A DNA stretch of 64,000 nucleotides, taken from NCBI RefSeq assembly GCF_037652055.1, contig NZ_JBBKAH010000008.1, forward strand, positions 186,001-250,000, written 5' to 3'. The position numbers were made by a program, and so were the translations under genes. Origin of the DNA: Pelagibius sp037652055 (lineage in GTDB: Bacteria; Pseudomonadota; Alphaproteobacteria; Kiloniellales; Kiloniellaceae). Below the pieces are notes generated by a model. The model was given only the letters and a program-made list of their open reading frames with translations, was not told where the DNA came from and did not search any database. Shown here piece by piece: positions 1-8,950 of the stretch. Each line of letters opens with the position of its first letter. Within the stretch, counting starts at the first letter, position 1.

Positions 1-235
1 CGGCGGCGTGCTGACCTTCAAGGTCATGCGGCATCTGATCGACGTCGACCGTGTGCACTGCGTCGACTTCGGCATCGGCGACGAAGAGTACAAGTCGAAA
101 TGGATGTCGGCCCGGCGGGAGCGCTGGGGCATCATGGCCTACAACCGACGCTCGGCCAAAGGGGCGCTGCTCGCCGCCATGAAGCAAGGCCGCAGCTGGG
201 CCCGGCAGACCCTGCGCCGGGGAGCCGCCCGCTAG
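1..235 (+). CDS. GNAT/FemAB-like acetyltransferase, C-terminal fragment
   Basis: This is the last 77 codons of a gene whose start lies before the window; the frame is open from base 2 and stops with TAG at 233-235. The tail carries a VDFG-x-GD-x-YK-x-x-W pattern followed by an Arg-rich end. That resembles the C-terminus of the BioF2/CelD-like acetyltransferases (Acetyltransf_6) common in exopolysaccharide loci, where they are thought to acylate sugars. The next gene starts 10 bases downstream on the same strand, so the two are probably co-transcribed. With only the C-terminus visible the family call is moderate and the substrate is unknown. Confidence 0.55.
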   Translation, partial: GGVLTFKVMRHLIDVDRVHCVDFGIGDEEYKSKWMSARRERWGIMAYNRRSAKGALLAAMKQGRSWARQTLRRGAAR

Positions 236-245
236 TGATGCCCGC

Positions 246-1910
246 ATGACCAGAAGCTTTTCGGTCTATCTCGACTTCGTCAGGTTCTTCGCCGCGTTCC
301 TGGTGCTGCTGCATCACGCGCGCTTTCTCTACGATCCCGGATCGTCGCTGTTCTCCCTGGGGCACGAAGCCGTCATCATCTTCTTCGTGCTGTCGGGCTT
401 CGTCATCGCCTATGTGGCCGACACCAAAGAGCGCACGCTGGAGGCCTACACCATCGCGCGGCTCGCCCGCATCTACTCGGTGGTGGTGCCGGCGCTGCTG
501 CTGACCGTCGTGCTGGATCATGTCGGGGTGGCGGCGAACCCGGACGCTTATCCGCCGGGCGCGCTGGCCTGGGACCACTTGCCGCTGCGCATCATCGGCA
601 GCCTGCTGTTCCTCAACCAGGCCTGGTTCGTCTCGATGCAGCCGGGCTCGAACGTGCCCTATTGGAGCCTGGGCTACGAGATCTGGTACTATGTCGGCTT
701 CGCGCTGGTGACCTATATCGGCGGGCGGCAGGGCCGCTGGCTGTTCTTCCTGCTCGCGGCCGTCATCGGGCCCAAGGTCATCCTGCTGATGCCGCTGTGG
801 TGGGGCGGGGTCTATCTCTATCGCGGCAAGCCGCTGCAGCGCCTGCCGCTGCCGCTTGCCTGGTTCCTGTTGCTGCTGTCGGCAGCCGGCGTGATCGCCT
901 ACCTGCAGTGGGATATCGCTGCCTGGTCGGAAGGCGTCACGGCCTCTCTGTTCGGGCCGGGGGTTGCCTACGAGCTGGTGTCGAGCAAGCGTTTCCTCTC
1001 CGACTACTACCTGGGGGTCTGCATCGTCGCGCACTTCGCGGCGATGCGCGCGCTCTGCGAGCGCCATGCCGAGATTCGTGCCGGGATCGCCCGGCCGATC
1101 CGGGCGCTGGCGGGCTCGACCTTCACCCTCTACCTGCTGCATCGGCCGCTCATTCTCTTCTATTTCGCGATCTTCCAGGTGGACAGCGTAGGGCCCGGCC
1201 TTTACGTCTTCTTCCTCTGTCTGATCGTGGCGACGACCTACGTCATATCGCTGTTTACGGAGCAGAAGAAACACGTGCTGAAGCGCTGGATTACGACGCT
1301 GGTGCCGGGGGCCGGTGCGCCGATGGCGGATCGTTTCGGGACTCACCGCGGCCTGGTCCGCCTCACCATCGCCAATGCGCTGTGGCTGCTTGGCCCGTAC
1401 CGCCGCTACGGGCGGGTCGACTTTGACAAAGTGAATCGTCTCGTCTTCGTCTGCCAGGGCAACGTCTGCCGCAGTCCCTTCGGCCACCATCTGGCAAGCA
1501 AGCTCATTACCGAACTGCCGGTCTGCTCGCTCGGCCTCGGCACCAAAAGCGGACTGCCCGCCGATAGCCTGGCGACCGAGGTGGCGAACGACTTCGGCGT
1601 CGACCTTTCCGTCCATCGCACGACCTCGGTGACCGACTTTCCGATCCGCCCGGGCGACCTCTTCCTGGTGATGGAGGACCGCCACCTGCGGATCCTTGCC
1701 CCGCTGCTGGAAGGCCGCGACGTCCAGGTCGCGCTGCTGGGTTTGTGGTGCCGGCCGCCGCTGGCGCTGATTTACGACCCGCACCGCTTGAGCCCGGCGT
1801 ATTTCAGGACCTGCTTTACCCGCATCGCCGAGGCGGTGGAAGCGCTGCAGCAGGCGTTGAAGCAGCGCCCCGCGGAAAAGCCGGTCAGGTCCGCCCCAGA
1901 AGCTTCCTGA
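246..1910 (+). CDS. Acyltransferase-3 membrane protein fused to LMW protein-tyrosine phosphatase
   Basis: This 554-residue protein has two modules. Residues 1-350 are a polytopic acyltransferase-3 (OafA/NodX-like) domain. It opens with the usual LDFVRFFAAFLVLLHH motif (His23/24) and is expected to O-acylate an envelope glycan. Residues 396-540 are a low-molecular-weight tyrosine phosphatase with the CQGNVCRS loop (nucleophile Cys403, Arg409) and the general-acid Asp511 in YDPHR. The frame is open throughout, with no stop between modules; an internal ATG near residue 359 could in principle start a free phosphatase. In EPS systems such phosphatases dephosphorylate the tyrosine autokinase, and one is encoded at 50227. 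The 3' end overlaps the opposing ATP-grasp gene by 26 bases. Confidence 0.85.
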   Translation: MTRSFSVYLDFVRFFAAFLVLLHHARFLYDPGSSLFSLGHEAVIIFFVLSGFVIAYVADTKERTLEAYTIARLARIYSVVVPALLLTVVLDHVGVAANPDAYPPGALAWDHLPLRIIGSLLFLNQAWFVSMQPGSNVPYWSLGYEIWYYVGFALVTYIGGRQGRWLFFLLAAVIGPKVILLMPLWWGGVYLYRGKPLQRLPLPLAWFLLLLSAAGVIAYLQWDIAAWSEGVTASLFGPGVAYELVSSKRFLSDYYLGVCIVAHFAAMRALCERHAEIRAGIARPIRALAGSTFTLYLLHRPLILFYFAIFQVDSVGPGLYVFFLCLIVATTYVISLFTEQKKHVLKRWITTLVPGAGAPMADRFGTHRGLVRLTIANALWLLGPYRRYGRVDFDKVNRLVFVCQGNVCRSPFGHHLASKLITELPVCSLGLGTKSGLPADSLATEVANDFGVDLSVHRTTSVTDFPIRPGDLFLVMEDRHLRILAPLLEGRDVQVALLGLWCRPPLALIYDPHRLSPAYFRTCFTRIAEAVEALQQALKQRPAEKPVRSAPEAS

Positions 1911-3165
1911 AGACGCCCGCGAGGTCGGAGAAGAAGGGCTTGGGGTCGGACAGCTGGAAGATGAACCAGCGTGCGGAGGGCCGCAGCGGAAAGACCAGGT
2001 AGGAGAGCAGCGAGCGCAGCGGGTCGGGGCGAAAAAAGGGATCCTGGATGCGCCGGCGCTGGAACAGCACGCGCAGCAGGCGCTTGGTTTCGGGAATCCA
2101 GTAACAGGCGGTCAGCACGGGATAGTCGCGCGGCAGCGGCACCCGCGCCTCAGCGTTTCCTGCCGGGGCGCTTTCCGCGGCACTGCCGTGCGGGATGGCG
2201 CAATGGGCCACCAGCGCGGCGGCGAAGGGCAGGCCGGCGGCCATGGCCAGCGGCAGGCTGCCCCAGAAGCGCCCGTTGATTTCCATGAAGACGTAGCGGC
2301 GGCTGCGTCGATCGTAGCGGTACTCGACCATGGCCACGCCGGTCCAGCCCAGGCGCCGCAGCAGGGCGCGCGCTTGCGCGCGGGCTTCGCCGTGGTGGGC
2401 CAGCGGCACGCTGCGGCACAGCGTGGAGGCGCCGCCTTCGGGCGGCCACTCGTGGATGCGCTCGTGCTGAAACTCCAGCAGCACCTCGCCGTCGCGGACC
2501 AGGAACATCTGACCGAGGCCATGTCCCGGGCAGTACTCCTGCACCAGGGGAAAGGCGCCCACCGCCTCGTAGGGCGCAAGCTGACCCAAGAGATCCGCCG
2601 CGTCGCGGGCGTAGCCGGTTTTCACCAGCGCCAGGCCGGCGGCGTCCAGGGCTGCGGCGACGACATGCGGGTCCGACCACTTCAGCACCACGGGGTAGCG
2701 CAGGCCGGGGGCGGCGGCGCGCGCCTCCGCCAGAGACGCAAAGCGCCACGTCTGCGGCACGGCGATGCCGACAGCCTCGGCGTGCCGCTGGCAGGTCGCT
2801 TTGTCGAGCACCTGCATGAGAAGCTCGCTGCGCGGCGCCAGGACCTGCAGCCGCGCCTCCAGTTCGGCGCGATGGCGGTTCAGCAGCAGGATGTCGCTTT
2901 CGCCGACGGTGAGCAGCCAGCGCGCCTGGTGTTGCCCGGCCAGGGCGAGGATCTGCGCAATGAGCCCGGCTTCGCCGTCGGCGCGCGCGTGATGGCGAAA
3001 ACAGTGGCGCGAGGCACCGGCTAGCGCATTGGCGCGGCGGCCGATGCCGATGGTGCGATAGCCGTGGCGGCCGAGATCGCGCACCACCGCGAGGCCGATC
3101 GGCGTGTCGGTGCCGAGGAGAATCACCGTCTCCTGCGGGCGCGTCGCTGCCGCGGCTTCGCTCAC
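1885..3165 (-). CDS. ATP-grasp domain carboxylate-amine ligase-like protein
   Basis: The 426-residue protein has an N-terminal Rossmann-like pre-ATP-grasp segment (ILLGTDTPIG near residue 15), a central ATP-grasp fold and the metal/ATP-binding stretch MEINGRFWGSLPLAM. The last ~90 residues form a basic, hydrophobic tail. Family members join a carboxylate to an amine or thiol through an acyl-phosphate, and in polysaccharide loci they are proposed to add amino-acid substituents to sugars. The substrate here cannot be told. The start overlaps the stop of the upstream deacetylase by 4 bases, so the two genes are translationally coupled as the last members of a three-gene minus-strand operon. Confidence 0.8.
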   Translation of the reverse strand: MSEAAAATRPQETVILLGTDTPIGLAVVRDLGRHGYRTIGIGRRANALAGASRHCFRHHARADGEAGLIAQILALAGQHQARWLLTVGESDILLLNRHRAELEARLQVLAPRSELLMQVLDKATCQRHAEAVGIAVPQTWRFASLAEARAAAPGLRYPVVLKWSDPHVVAAALDAAGLALVKTGYARDAADLLGQLAPYEAVGAFPLVQEYCPGHGLGQMFLVRDGEVLLEFQHERIHEWPPEGGASTLCRSVPLAHHGEARAQARALLRRLGWTGVAMVEYRYDRRSRRYVFMEINGRFWGSLPLAMAAGLPFAAALVAHCAIPHGSAAESAPAGNAEARVPLPRDYPVLTACYWIPETKRLLRVLFQRRRIQDPFFRPDPLRSLLSYLVFPLRPSARWFIFQLSDPKPFFSDLAGVFRKLLGRT

Positions 3166-4157
3166 AACAGGCGGTCGTTGACGACGTTAGCCGCTGCCCG
3201 CACCGCGGCGCGCAGGGCATGGCCGCGCAGGGGCGGGCCGTGCTCAGGTTCCGCATCGCGCGCAGCATCGGCCAGTGGAACGACGGAAAAGCGGTCGCCG
3301 TTCGCGGCTAGGAAAGCGCAGAGCGTCTCAAGGCGGGACTGCACGAGGCGGTTGGGCTTCAGGCCGCGATAGCGGTAGTCGCGCTTCTTCAGGTACTCGA
3401 AGGGATGCGTGACGATGACGACGACGCCGCGGCCGTCCGCGTGCGCCTGTTGCAGCAGGGCGATCTGCTCGGCGGCGCTGAGCGCGGTGATCTGCATGGG
3501 GCGTAGGCGACCGCGGCCGACCGGCCCGTTATCGGCGAAGCAGGTGACGGGCAGCTCGCGGATGCCGGCGAAGCGGTGGCAGCCCCCGGTCACCTGGAGT
3601 TCCGCTTCCGGCGGGCGGTGCATGGCGAGGCAGATGTTCGAGGCATAATCGAGGCCGGCATCGTTCATCGCCTCGAAGACGCTGAGCGCGGTGGAGAAGT
3701 TGCCCGTGCGCATGCCGGTCGGCCGCTGCCCCGTCCAGGCCCTGATCTGCTCGCTGCCGGCGGTGATGAGCTCGGCGAGGCGCGCGCGCCCCAGCTCGCT
3801 GCAGTGGTCGGTCACCTTGTCGCCCGGGGCGAGGCGCCCGTTCTGGAACGACAGCCAGCTCGGGTGCAGGTGCAGTTGCACGTCCTGGCCGGCGGCCTGC
3901 AGCTGGTCGACGTAGCGCCCCATGCGGTCGGCCGGAAAGTATGCGGTATGGGCGGTCTCGACGAAGAAGGTCGCCTGCAGGCCATGGCGCACCAGGGTGG
4001 AGACGAGGAATCCCAGGCCCTCGCTGCGGCCCGCCACCTCGCCGGCGACGGGTTCGTCGATCAGCGGCGTATCGCTTTGCGGATTGCTGAAAGCGCCGGC
4101 GATCGAAGGCTCGGTGTCGACGGTCAGGACCACCCTGGTCTTCATGGGGGTCTTCAT
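3162..4157 (-). CDS. Polysaccharide deacetylase-like (NodB-fold) protein
   Basis: The 331-residue protein opens with the NodB-type catalytic strand TVDTEPSIAGAF (Asp14) and has the metal-binding motif HLHPSW (His96, His98). A later THPFEY segment completes the active-site layout. These proteins remove N-acetyl groups from amino sugars or are inactive relatives; the VDTE variant resembles the WalW-type group in EPS clusters. No signal peptide is visible, so a cytoplasmic role on lipid-linked intermediates is plausible. Met1 and Met5 are both possible starts. The gene sits 31 bases after the GT2 gene and overlaps the ATP-grasp gene by 4 bases. The true substrate is unknown. Confidence 0.8.
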   Translation of the reverse strand: MKTPMKTRVVLTVDTEPSIAGAFSNPQSDTPLIDEPVAGEVAGRSEGLGFLVSTLVRHGLQATFFVETAHTAYFPADRMGRYVDQLQAAGQDVQLHLHPSWLSFQNGRLAPGDKVTDHCSELGRARLAELITAGSEQIRAWTGQRPTGMRTGNFSTALSVFEAMNDAGLDYASNICLAMHRPPEAELQVTGGCHRFAGIRELPVTCFADNGPVGRGRLRPMQITALSAAEQIALLQQAHADGRGVVVIVTHPFEYLKKRDYRYRGLKPNRLVQSRLETLCAFLAANGDRFSVVPLADAARDAEPEHGPPLRGHALRAAVRAAANVVNDRLL

Positions 4158-4188
4158 GGCGCAGCCTCCTCCTGTCGCCGCGCGCCGC

Positions 4189-5118
4189 TCAGTCGCGGTC
4201 GCGCAGCGGTGCCGAGGTCAGGCCGACCAGGCGCAACTGGCTGATCTGATCGGCGATCAGCCCGAGGATGCCGATCAGCAGGCCGACCAGCATGATGAAG
4301 GCGCCGAGCACCGGGATGCCTTCGCCCACGGTGAGCGCGACGTAGAGACTGTAGAGCGCGCCGATCAGAAGCAGGTTCATGCTGACGCGGAGGAAGATGC
4401 GCATCGGCGCGAAGAGGGTGATGACGCGCAGCACCAGCAGCAGGGTGTTGAAGCCGTCGGCGAGGGCGACCTTGGATTGGCCGATCCGCTGCTTGGTCTG
4501 GATCGGCTGGAAGGCGAAGGGATAGCGCTGCTCGATCAGGATGATGGTCGAGGTCAGGCTGGCGCTGTAGCTGTCCGGCAGCATGGGAAGATAGGGCAGG
4601 ATCACCTCGCGGCGAAAAACCCTGAGCCCGCAGTTGAGATCGCTGCCGGACTTCACCTTCAGGAGGCGGGCGAGGAAGCGGATCATGTACTTGCCGACGC
4701 CGCGCACAACCGACACCGACTTCGGCCGCTGGCCGAGCACGGCGGCGAGCTTTTCCTGCTCGATGCGGGAGACCATCTGCTTCAGGAACTCGGGCTGGTG
4801 CTCGTTGTCGGCGTCATACCAGGCGATGAGGTCCCGGGTCGCTTGGCGCATGCCGGTTTTGAGGGCGCCGCCGTAGCCGCGGTTGAAGCGGTGGATCAGC
4901 AGCGTCACCCCTTCGAAGCCGGCCGCGCGCTCTGCGGTGCGGTCCTTGCTGCCGTCATCGACCACGATGATCTCCGCCGCCGGGAAGTTGAGGCGCAGGT
5001 TCTCCAGGGTCGCGAGGATCCCGTCCTCCTCGTTGTAGGCCGGAATGATAATGCTGAGCTGGCGATAGTCGCTCTCCGCCGTCACGGCGGGGGCGGTTTC
5101 CTGGGAGGCTACGGCCAT
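4189..5118 (-). CDS. Family 2 glycosyltransferase with two C-terminal membrane helices
   Basis: The 309-residue protein has a GT-A fold of the dolichyl-phosphate-mannose-synthase/GtrB type. It shows LSIIIPAYNEE near residue 22, VVDDGSKD for nucleotide binding and YDADNEHQPE with the metal-binding DxD. Two hydrophobic helices occupy roughly residues 235-300. Such proteins transfer a sugar from a nucleotide donor to a polyprenyl-phosphate or a lipid-linked glycan at the inner face of the membrane. It is the first gene of the three-gene minus operon and faces a divergent gap of 479 bases. Donor and acceptor cannot be read from the sequence. Confidence 0.88.
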   Translation of the reverse strand: MAVASQETAPAVTAESDYRQLSIIIPAYNEEDGILATLENLRLNFPAAEIIVVDDGSKDRTAERAAGFEGVTLLIHRFNRGYGGALKTGMRQATRDLIAWYDADNEHQPEFLKQMVSRIEQEKLAAVLGQRPKSVSVVRGVGKYMIRFLARLLKVKSGSDLNCGLRVFRREVILPYLPMLPDSYSASLTSTIILIEQRYPFAFQPIQTKQRIGQSKVALADGFNTLLLVLRVITLFAPMRIFLRVSMNLLLIGALYSLYVALTVGEGIPVLGAFIMLVGLLIGILGLIADQISQLRLVGLTSAPLRDRD

Positions 5119-5597
5119 TGCGGTCTTCTCGATCTCTTTCAGGGGACGCTATCGCTGTCGACGGCGGCCATGTTAGCGGGGTCTTACGGAATTTCCAGGA
5201 TTACCCCGGGGACTTAAGTGAATTTCCATGCCGCTGCGGCCTGTCCCGCCGTGGCGCGACAGCCTTTGGCACTTGTTTCCGGCTGGTGAACCCCTGCCGC
5301 ACTGTCATAAGTCAGAGCGGCAGGAACGGCAAGAGAACGCTGGCGGTAAACGCCTTGGTCGGCCTTGCCTTTTTCGCCGGGGCGACAAGCCGCGCAACGG
5401 CAGAAGGGGCTGGAAACCGCCGTCCCCCTCAGTCATGATGCCCCCGGCGGGCGGCCGGTTTCGGCGGCGCTGCCGCCCGTCCTGATCTGCCGGGGGTAGG
5501 CTCTCGCCGGGCGGTTCCGCCGCAAGGCGCGCCGCAACCCCAGCCATGGCACGGGGGACACGGGACCATGGACACACCGGGCTGAACTCTCCGACCT
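5119..5597. other. Divergent intergenic region, 479 bases
   Basis: The region separates the minus-strand GT2 operon from the plus-strand membrane protein gene and should hold promoters for both. The octamer AATTTCCA recurs near 5190 and 5221, flanking a CCCCGGGG core. I found no convincing promoter hexamers, small gene or terminator. Short open frames here have low-complexity Arg/Pro-rich translations. Confidence 0.5.
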
Positions 5598-6563
5598 ATG
5601 CGGCAAGCCTCCTTATCAAGATCATCGGTTTGGACGCGCGGCCTGTTGTACGCGCTGCTGGCTTTCGTGCTTGCCGCGATCGCGTTCATCCTGGCCAAGA
5701 CCATCATCGATGGCTGGGACGAGGTGGTCGCCACCTACCGCAACATCGACTACCGCTATCTCGCACTGTCCTTCCTGCTCGGCCAGTTGAACGTCGTGAC
5801 CCTGCTGCTGCTGTGGTGGGGTCTGCTGAAATGGGTGGCGCAGGGCGGCGGGCTGTCGCTGGGCGCGGCGACGCGCGTCTTCGCCTCTGCCTGGCTCGGC
5901 CGCTACCTGCCGGGCCGGTTGTGGACCGCGGCCGGCAAGGTCTACCTGGGGCGCGAGCGCGGCGCCGACCTGAAGCACCTCAGTATCAGCGTGTTCTTCG
6001 AACTCACCTTGTCGATAACGGCGCAGGCGGCAGTCGCGCTGGTGCTGATCATCCTGTTCTTCGACGGCTTCATCTTCGGTTCGCGGTCGGAGATCGTGGT
6101 TGCCGGGCTGGTGGTCCTGGCGATCATGGTGGCAATCCATCCGGCCATCTTCCGGCCCATCGTCAACCGGGCGATGACCGCGCTGGGTCGCCAACCTGTG
6201 CGGCGCGAGGACGTGCTGTCCTACCCGGCCATCCTGGTGTTCTTCGCCCTCTACAGCCTGCAGATCCTCATCATGGGTTTCTGCCTGCTGGCTTTCGCCC
6301 GCGCCCTGGGGCCGCTGGACGGGGACACCGCGCTGTTCGTGCTCGCCAGCTTCGTCGTGGCAAATTTCGTCGGGCGCATCGCCTTCATCGCCCCGGCCGG
6401 CATCGGCTTCAGGGAGGGCGCGCTGACGGCGCTGCTGCAGTTCAAGCTGACGCTGGCGCTCGCTTCGCTGATCACCGTCCTGTCACGGGTCTGGCTGGTC
6501 CTTATCGATCTTTCGTTTGTCGCCGTGGTATTCCTGGCGGCGCAGCTCGGCGCCAGGCGCTGA
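5598..6563 (+). CDS. LPG-synthase/AglD-type flippase-like membrane protein
   Basis: The 321-residue, very hydrophobic protein with about eight membrane segments matches the transmembrane region of lysylphosphatidylglycerol synthases (UPF0104/AglD-like) without the soluble aminoacyl-transferase half. Features typical of the family include the GRYLPGRLWTAAGKVYLGRERG loop region around residue 105 and the VGRIAFIAPAGIGFREGAL segment near residue 255. Stand-alone members are proposed lipid or lipid-linked-sugar translocators. The sulfotransferase gene starts 20 bases downstream, so the two are likely one transcript. Biochemical activity is uncertain. Confidence 0.75.
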   Translation: MRQASLSRSSVWTRGLLYALLAFVLAAIAFILAKTIIDGWDEVVATYRNIDYRYLALSFLLGQLNVVTLLLLWWGLLKWVAQGGGLSLGAATRVFASAWLGRYLPGRLWTAAGKVYLGRERGADLKHLSISVFFELTLSITAQAAVALVLIILFFDGFIFGSRSEIVVAGLVVLAIMVAIHPAIFRPIVNRAMTALGRQPVRREDVLSYPAILVFFALYSLQILIMGFCLLAFARALGPLDGDTALFVLASFVVANFVGRIAFIAPAGIGFREGALTALLQFKLTLALASLITVLSRVWLVLIDLSFVAVVFLAAQLGARR

Positions 6564-6583
6564 GCGGGGGGAAGGAAACGTCA

Positions 6584-7432
6584 ATGCTGTACTGGATGAA
6601 GCTGGGGCTCTATGGCGTCGCGCACCCCAGCAAGGTGGGCAAGACCCTGCGCAACCTGTGGCGCGCGCGCAATGCCGATGCCTACGTGGTCTCCTATCCG
6701 AAGACGGGGCGGACCTGGCTGCGCGTCATGCTGGGACAGTTCCTCGCCCGGCGCATCGGCAAGGGCGAGGATATCCTGCTCGACACCTATGCCATCAGTG
6801 AACTGGCCGGGATCAAGAAGACGCTGTTCACCCACGACGGCCCCATGCTGCTGTTCAGCGGCGCGCCCTACAACGAGCTGACGTTCCACGACACGACCTA
6901 TCGCGGACGGGATGTCGTCTTCATCGTGCGCGATGTCCGCGACACGCTGGTCTCCAGCTATTTCCAGGAGAGCGAGCGGATGCGCACCTATTCCGGCACG
7001 ATCTCCGACTTCCTGCGCGACGACGTGTTCGGCGTGCGCCGCATCGTGACCTTCTACAATCTTTGGTACCAGAACCGCGCCGTGCCGCGCTCCTTCCTGG
7101 CGGTGCGCTACGAGGCGATGCATGCCGACCCTGCGGCGGTGCTGGCCGAGGTGCTGACGCTGCTGGGCGTGCGCGACCCGCAGCCGGAGGCGGTGCGCGA
7201 AGCGGTGGCCTATGCCTCCTTCGAGAACATGAAGAAAATGGAGACCACCGGGGTGTTCCGCGACCCGATGATGCAGCCGGGAACCCAGGGCAGCGGCGAG
7301 TCCTTCAAGGTGCGCCGCGGCAAGATCGGCGGCTACCCGGACTACCTCTCCGCCGAAGACATCGCCTATGTCGACCAGGTCGTCGCGGAAATGGCGCTGC
7401 CGGGCTGCGACTGGTACTTCGCGCCCCGCTGA
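6584..7432 (+). CDS. Sulfotransferase (PAPS-dependent), copy 1
   Basis: The 282-residue protein has the 5'-phosphosulfate-binding loop YPKTGRTWLR at residues 38-47 and the 3'-phosphate-binding strand/helix FIVRDVRDTLVSSYF near residue 115. These are the two hallmarks of cytosolic-type Sulfotransfer_1 enzymes, which move sulfate from PAPS to a hydroxyl or amine. I place the start at the ATG preceded by GGAAGG rather than the longer open frame, which would run through the upstream gene. It is the first of six sulfotransferases in the window. The acceptor is presumably the locus polysaccharide or its lipid-linked unit, which is an inference. Confidence 0.88.
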   Translation: MLYWMKLGLYGVAHPSKVGKTLRNLWRARNADAYVVSYPKTGRTWLRVMLGQFLARRIGKGEDILLDTYAISELAGIKKTLFTHDGPMLLFSGAPYNELTFHDTTYRGRDVVFIVRDVRDTLVSSYFQESERMRTYSGTISDFLRDDVFGVRRIVTFYNLWYQNRAVPRSFLAVRYEAMHADPAAVLAEVLTLLGVRDPQPEAVREAVAYASFENMKKMETTGVFRDPMMQPGTQGSGESFKVRRGKIGGYPDYLSAEDIAYVDQVVAEMALPGCDWYFAPR

Positions 7433-7447
7433 GCAGCGGACCGCGCT

Positions 7448-8950
7448 TCAGGAAGCGGGGATGCGATAGACCGCCACCGGCAGGTTCGGTGCATCGAGGC
7501 GGCGCCAGAGGCCCTGGGGCAGGTGGCGGTTGAGGCCAAGCGCCTCCAGCACGATGCCGGTCAGACGGCGGTCCTCCTCCGCCTGCCAGACGAGTTCCCA
7601 GCCGGGCTTGGGCGCGTAGTCGCGTGGATCGAGATCGCTGCGCCGGATCTCGATGGCCCGGTTCGGATTGTAGAAATAGAGGTCGCCGGGCTCGGGCAGC
7701 CCCCCGGCCACCAGGTCTTCGCGGCCGTCGATGGTGAGGAAGAACTCGGTGCGGCGCTGGGTGACGGGGTCGGTGCGCAGCGCCACCGGGTTTTCCTCAA
7801 GGTAAGCCCTGAGGCTGCGCTCCCCGAACAGCGGGTTGCGGTTGTCGAGATAGATCGCCGTGAGGTTGGCGCCGAACAGCACCACGATGACGGCGACGGC
7901 GAGCAGGCGGCGGGGCCCGACCAGCAGCCGGTAGAGCCAGATGGCCAGGATGATCGCTGCGGCGTAGGCGGTAACGGTGAAGTAGCGCGGATGCAGGTTG
8001 ATCATCCCCAGCGCCACCAGAAGGAACCACAGCACCGCGAGGATGCTGAGAATGCGCGCGAGCGCACGTTCGTTCGCCGGCAGCGCCTTGGAGAAGCAGG
8101 CCCAGAGCGCGACGGGCAGGGCGAAGAAGAACAGCAGGCCGAACTCGTGGTTGGCGAACAGCACCACCACCGGATCGACGACCGGATTGACGCTGACATT
8201 GCCGATGCGATTGAACACGTCGCCGGCAAGTTCACCCTTCTTGTTGAAGTTCTCGCGCGAGAACAGCATCGTCGTGTAGCGGTAGATCGGGCTGCCCGTC
8301 ATGCTCCACATGAAGAGCGCCTCCAGAGCGACCAGGGGCAGGAAGCCGCCGGCCATGATCCAGTAGCGCGCGCGCGGCAGCTTGTATCCGGCGAGGAAGA
8401 GGACGCCGAACAGCAGAATGAGGGCGCCCACGGTCTCGCGGGTGAACCAGCCCATCGCCGCGGCGGCGCCGGCGCCCAGAAGCAGCCAGAGCGTCGGTCG
8501 CTCGATGCGGGTCGCTTCCATGAACAGCCAGAACGACAGCGCGACGAAAAAGGCTTCGGTGATGTCGCTGAAGACGACCGTGGCCTGGATCACGAAGATC
8601 GGCGTGGTGGTGATCAGCGCGGTGGCGATGAAGGCGATGTGACGGTTGGTGAAGCGCGCCAGGAACACATAGGTCACCGCCAGCAGCCCCGCATAGTAGA
8701 GCAGGTTGGGCAGGATGACGCTGAATTCGTTGATGCCGAAGAGGCGGAAGCTCATCCCCAGCGGAAAGACGATGGGGTGGCGCAGGCTGGGATGCAGCGG
8801 CCCGACGTAGGGGAACTGCTCGTACCATCCGATGCCCTCGACGACATGGCGCTTGTCGTCGCTGTCGAGCCAGCCGACCCAGGCGAACCACAGGCTGGCG
8901 ATGGTGATGACGATGAGGAGCAGCGGATAGAACCGCGCGAGGGATTTCAT
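7448..8950 (-). CDS. GT-C (family 39/83-like) membrane glycosyltransferase
   Basis: The 500-residue protein has about eleven membrane helices. A first-loop acidic motif, WLDSDDKRHVVEG (residues ~27-39), resembles the catalytic Asp/Glu motif of PMT/ArnT-type enzymes, and a C-terminal soluble segment follows residue ~400. Such enzymes use polyprenyl-phosphate-sugar donors outside the membrane, a possible partner for the GT2 protein at 4189. I chose the ATG at 8950; the longer TTG frame adds 58 residues of non-conserved, Arg-rich sequence. The 3' end lies 15 bases from the convergent sulfotransferase stop. Confidence 0.78.
   Translation of the reverse strand: MKSLARFYPLLLIVITIASLWFAWVGWLDSDDKRHVVEGIGWYEQFPYVGPLHPSLRHPIVFPLGMSFRLFGINEFSVILPNLLYYAGLLAVTYVFLARFTNRHIAFIATALITTTPIFVIQATVVFSDITEAFFVALSFWLFMEATRIERPTLWLLLGAGAAAAMGWFTRETVGALILLFGVLFLAGYKLPRARYWIMAGGFLPLVALEALFMWSMTGSPIYRYTTMLFSRENFNKKGELAGDVFNRIGNVSVNPVVDPVVVLFANHEFGLLFFFALPVALWACFSKALPANERALARILSILAVLWFLLVALGMINLHPRYFTVTAYAAAIILAIWLYRLLVGPRRLLAVAVIVVLFGANLTAIYLDNRNPLFGERSLRAYLEENPVALRTDPVTQRRTEFFLTIDGREDLVAGGLPEPGDLYFYNPNRAIEIRRSDLDPRDYAPKPGWELVWQAEEDRRLTGIVLEALGLNRHLPQGLWRRLDAPNLPVAVYRIPAS

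Noticed and set aside
132..1784. 550-codon minus-strand open frame
   Set aside because: It lies antisense to the acyltransferase-phosphatase gene, and its translation is Gln/Arg/Asp-rich without any domain.
5305..5577. 90-codon minus-strand frame in the divergent gap
   Set aside because: Arg/Pro-rich translation without motif or ribosome site.
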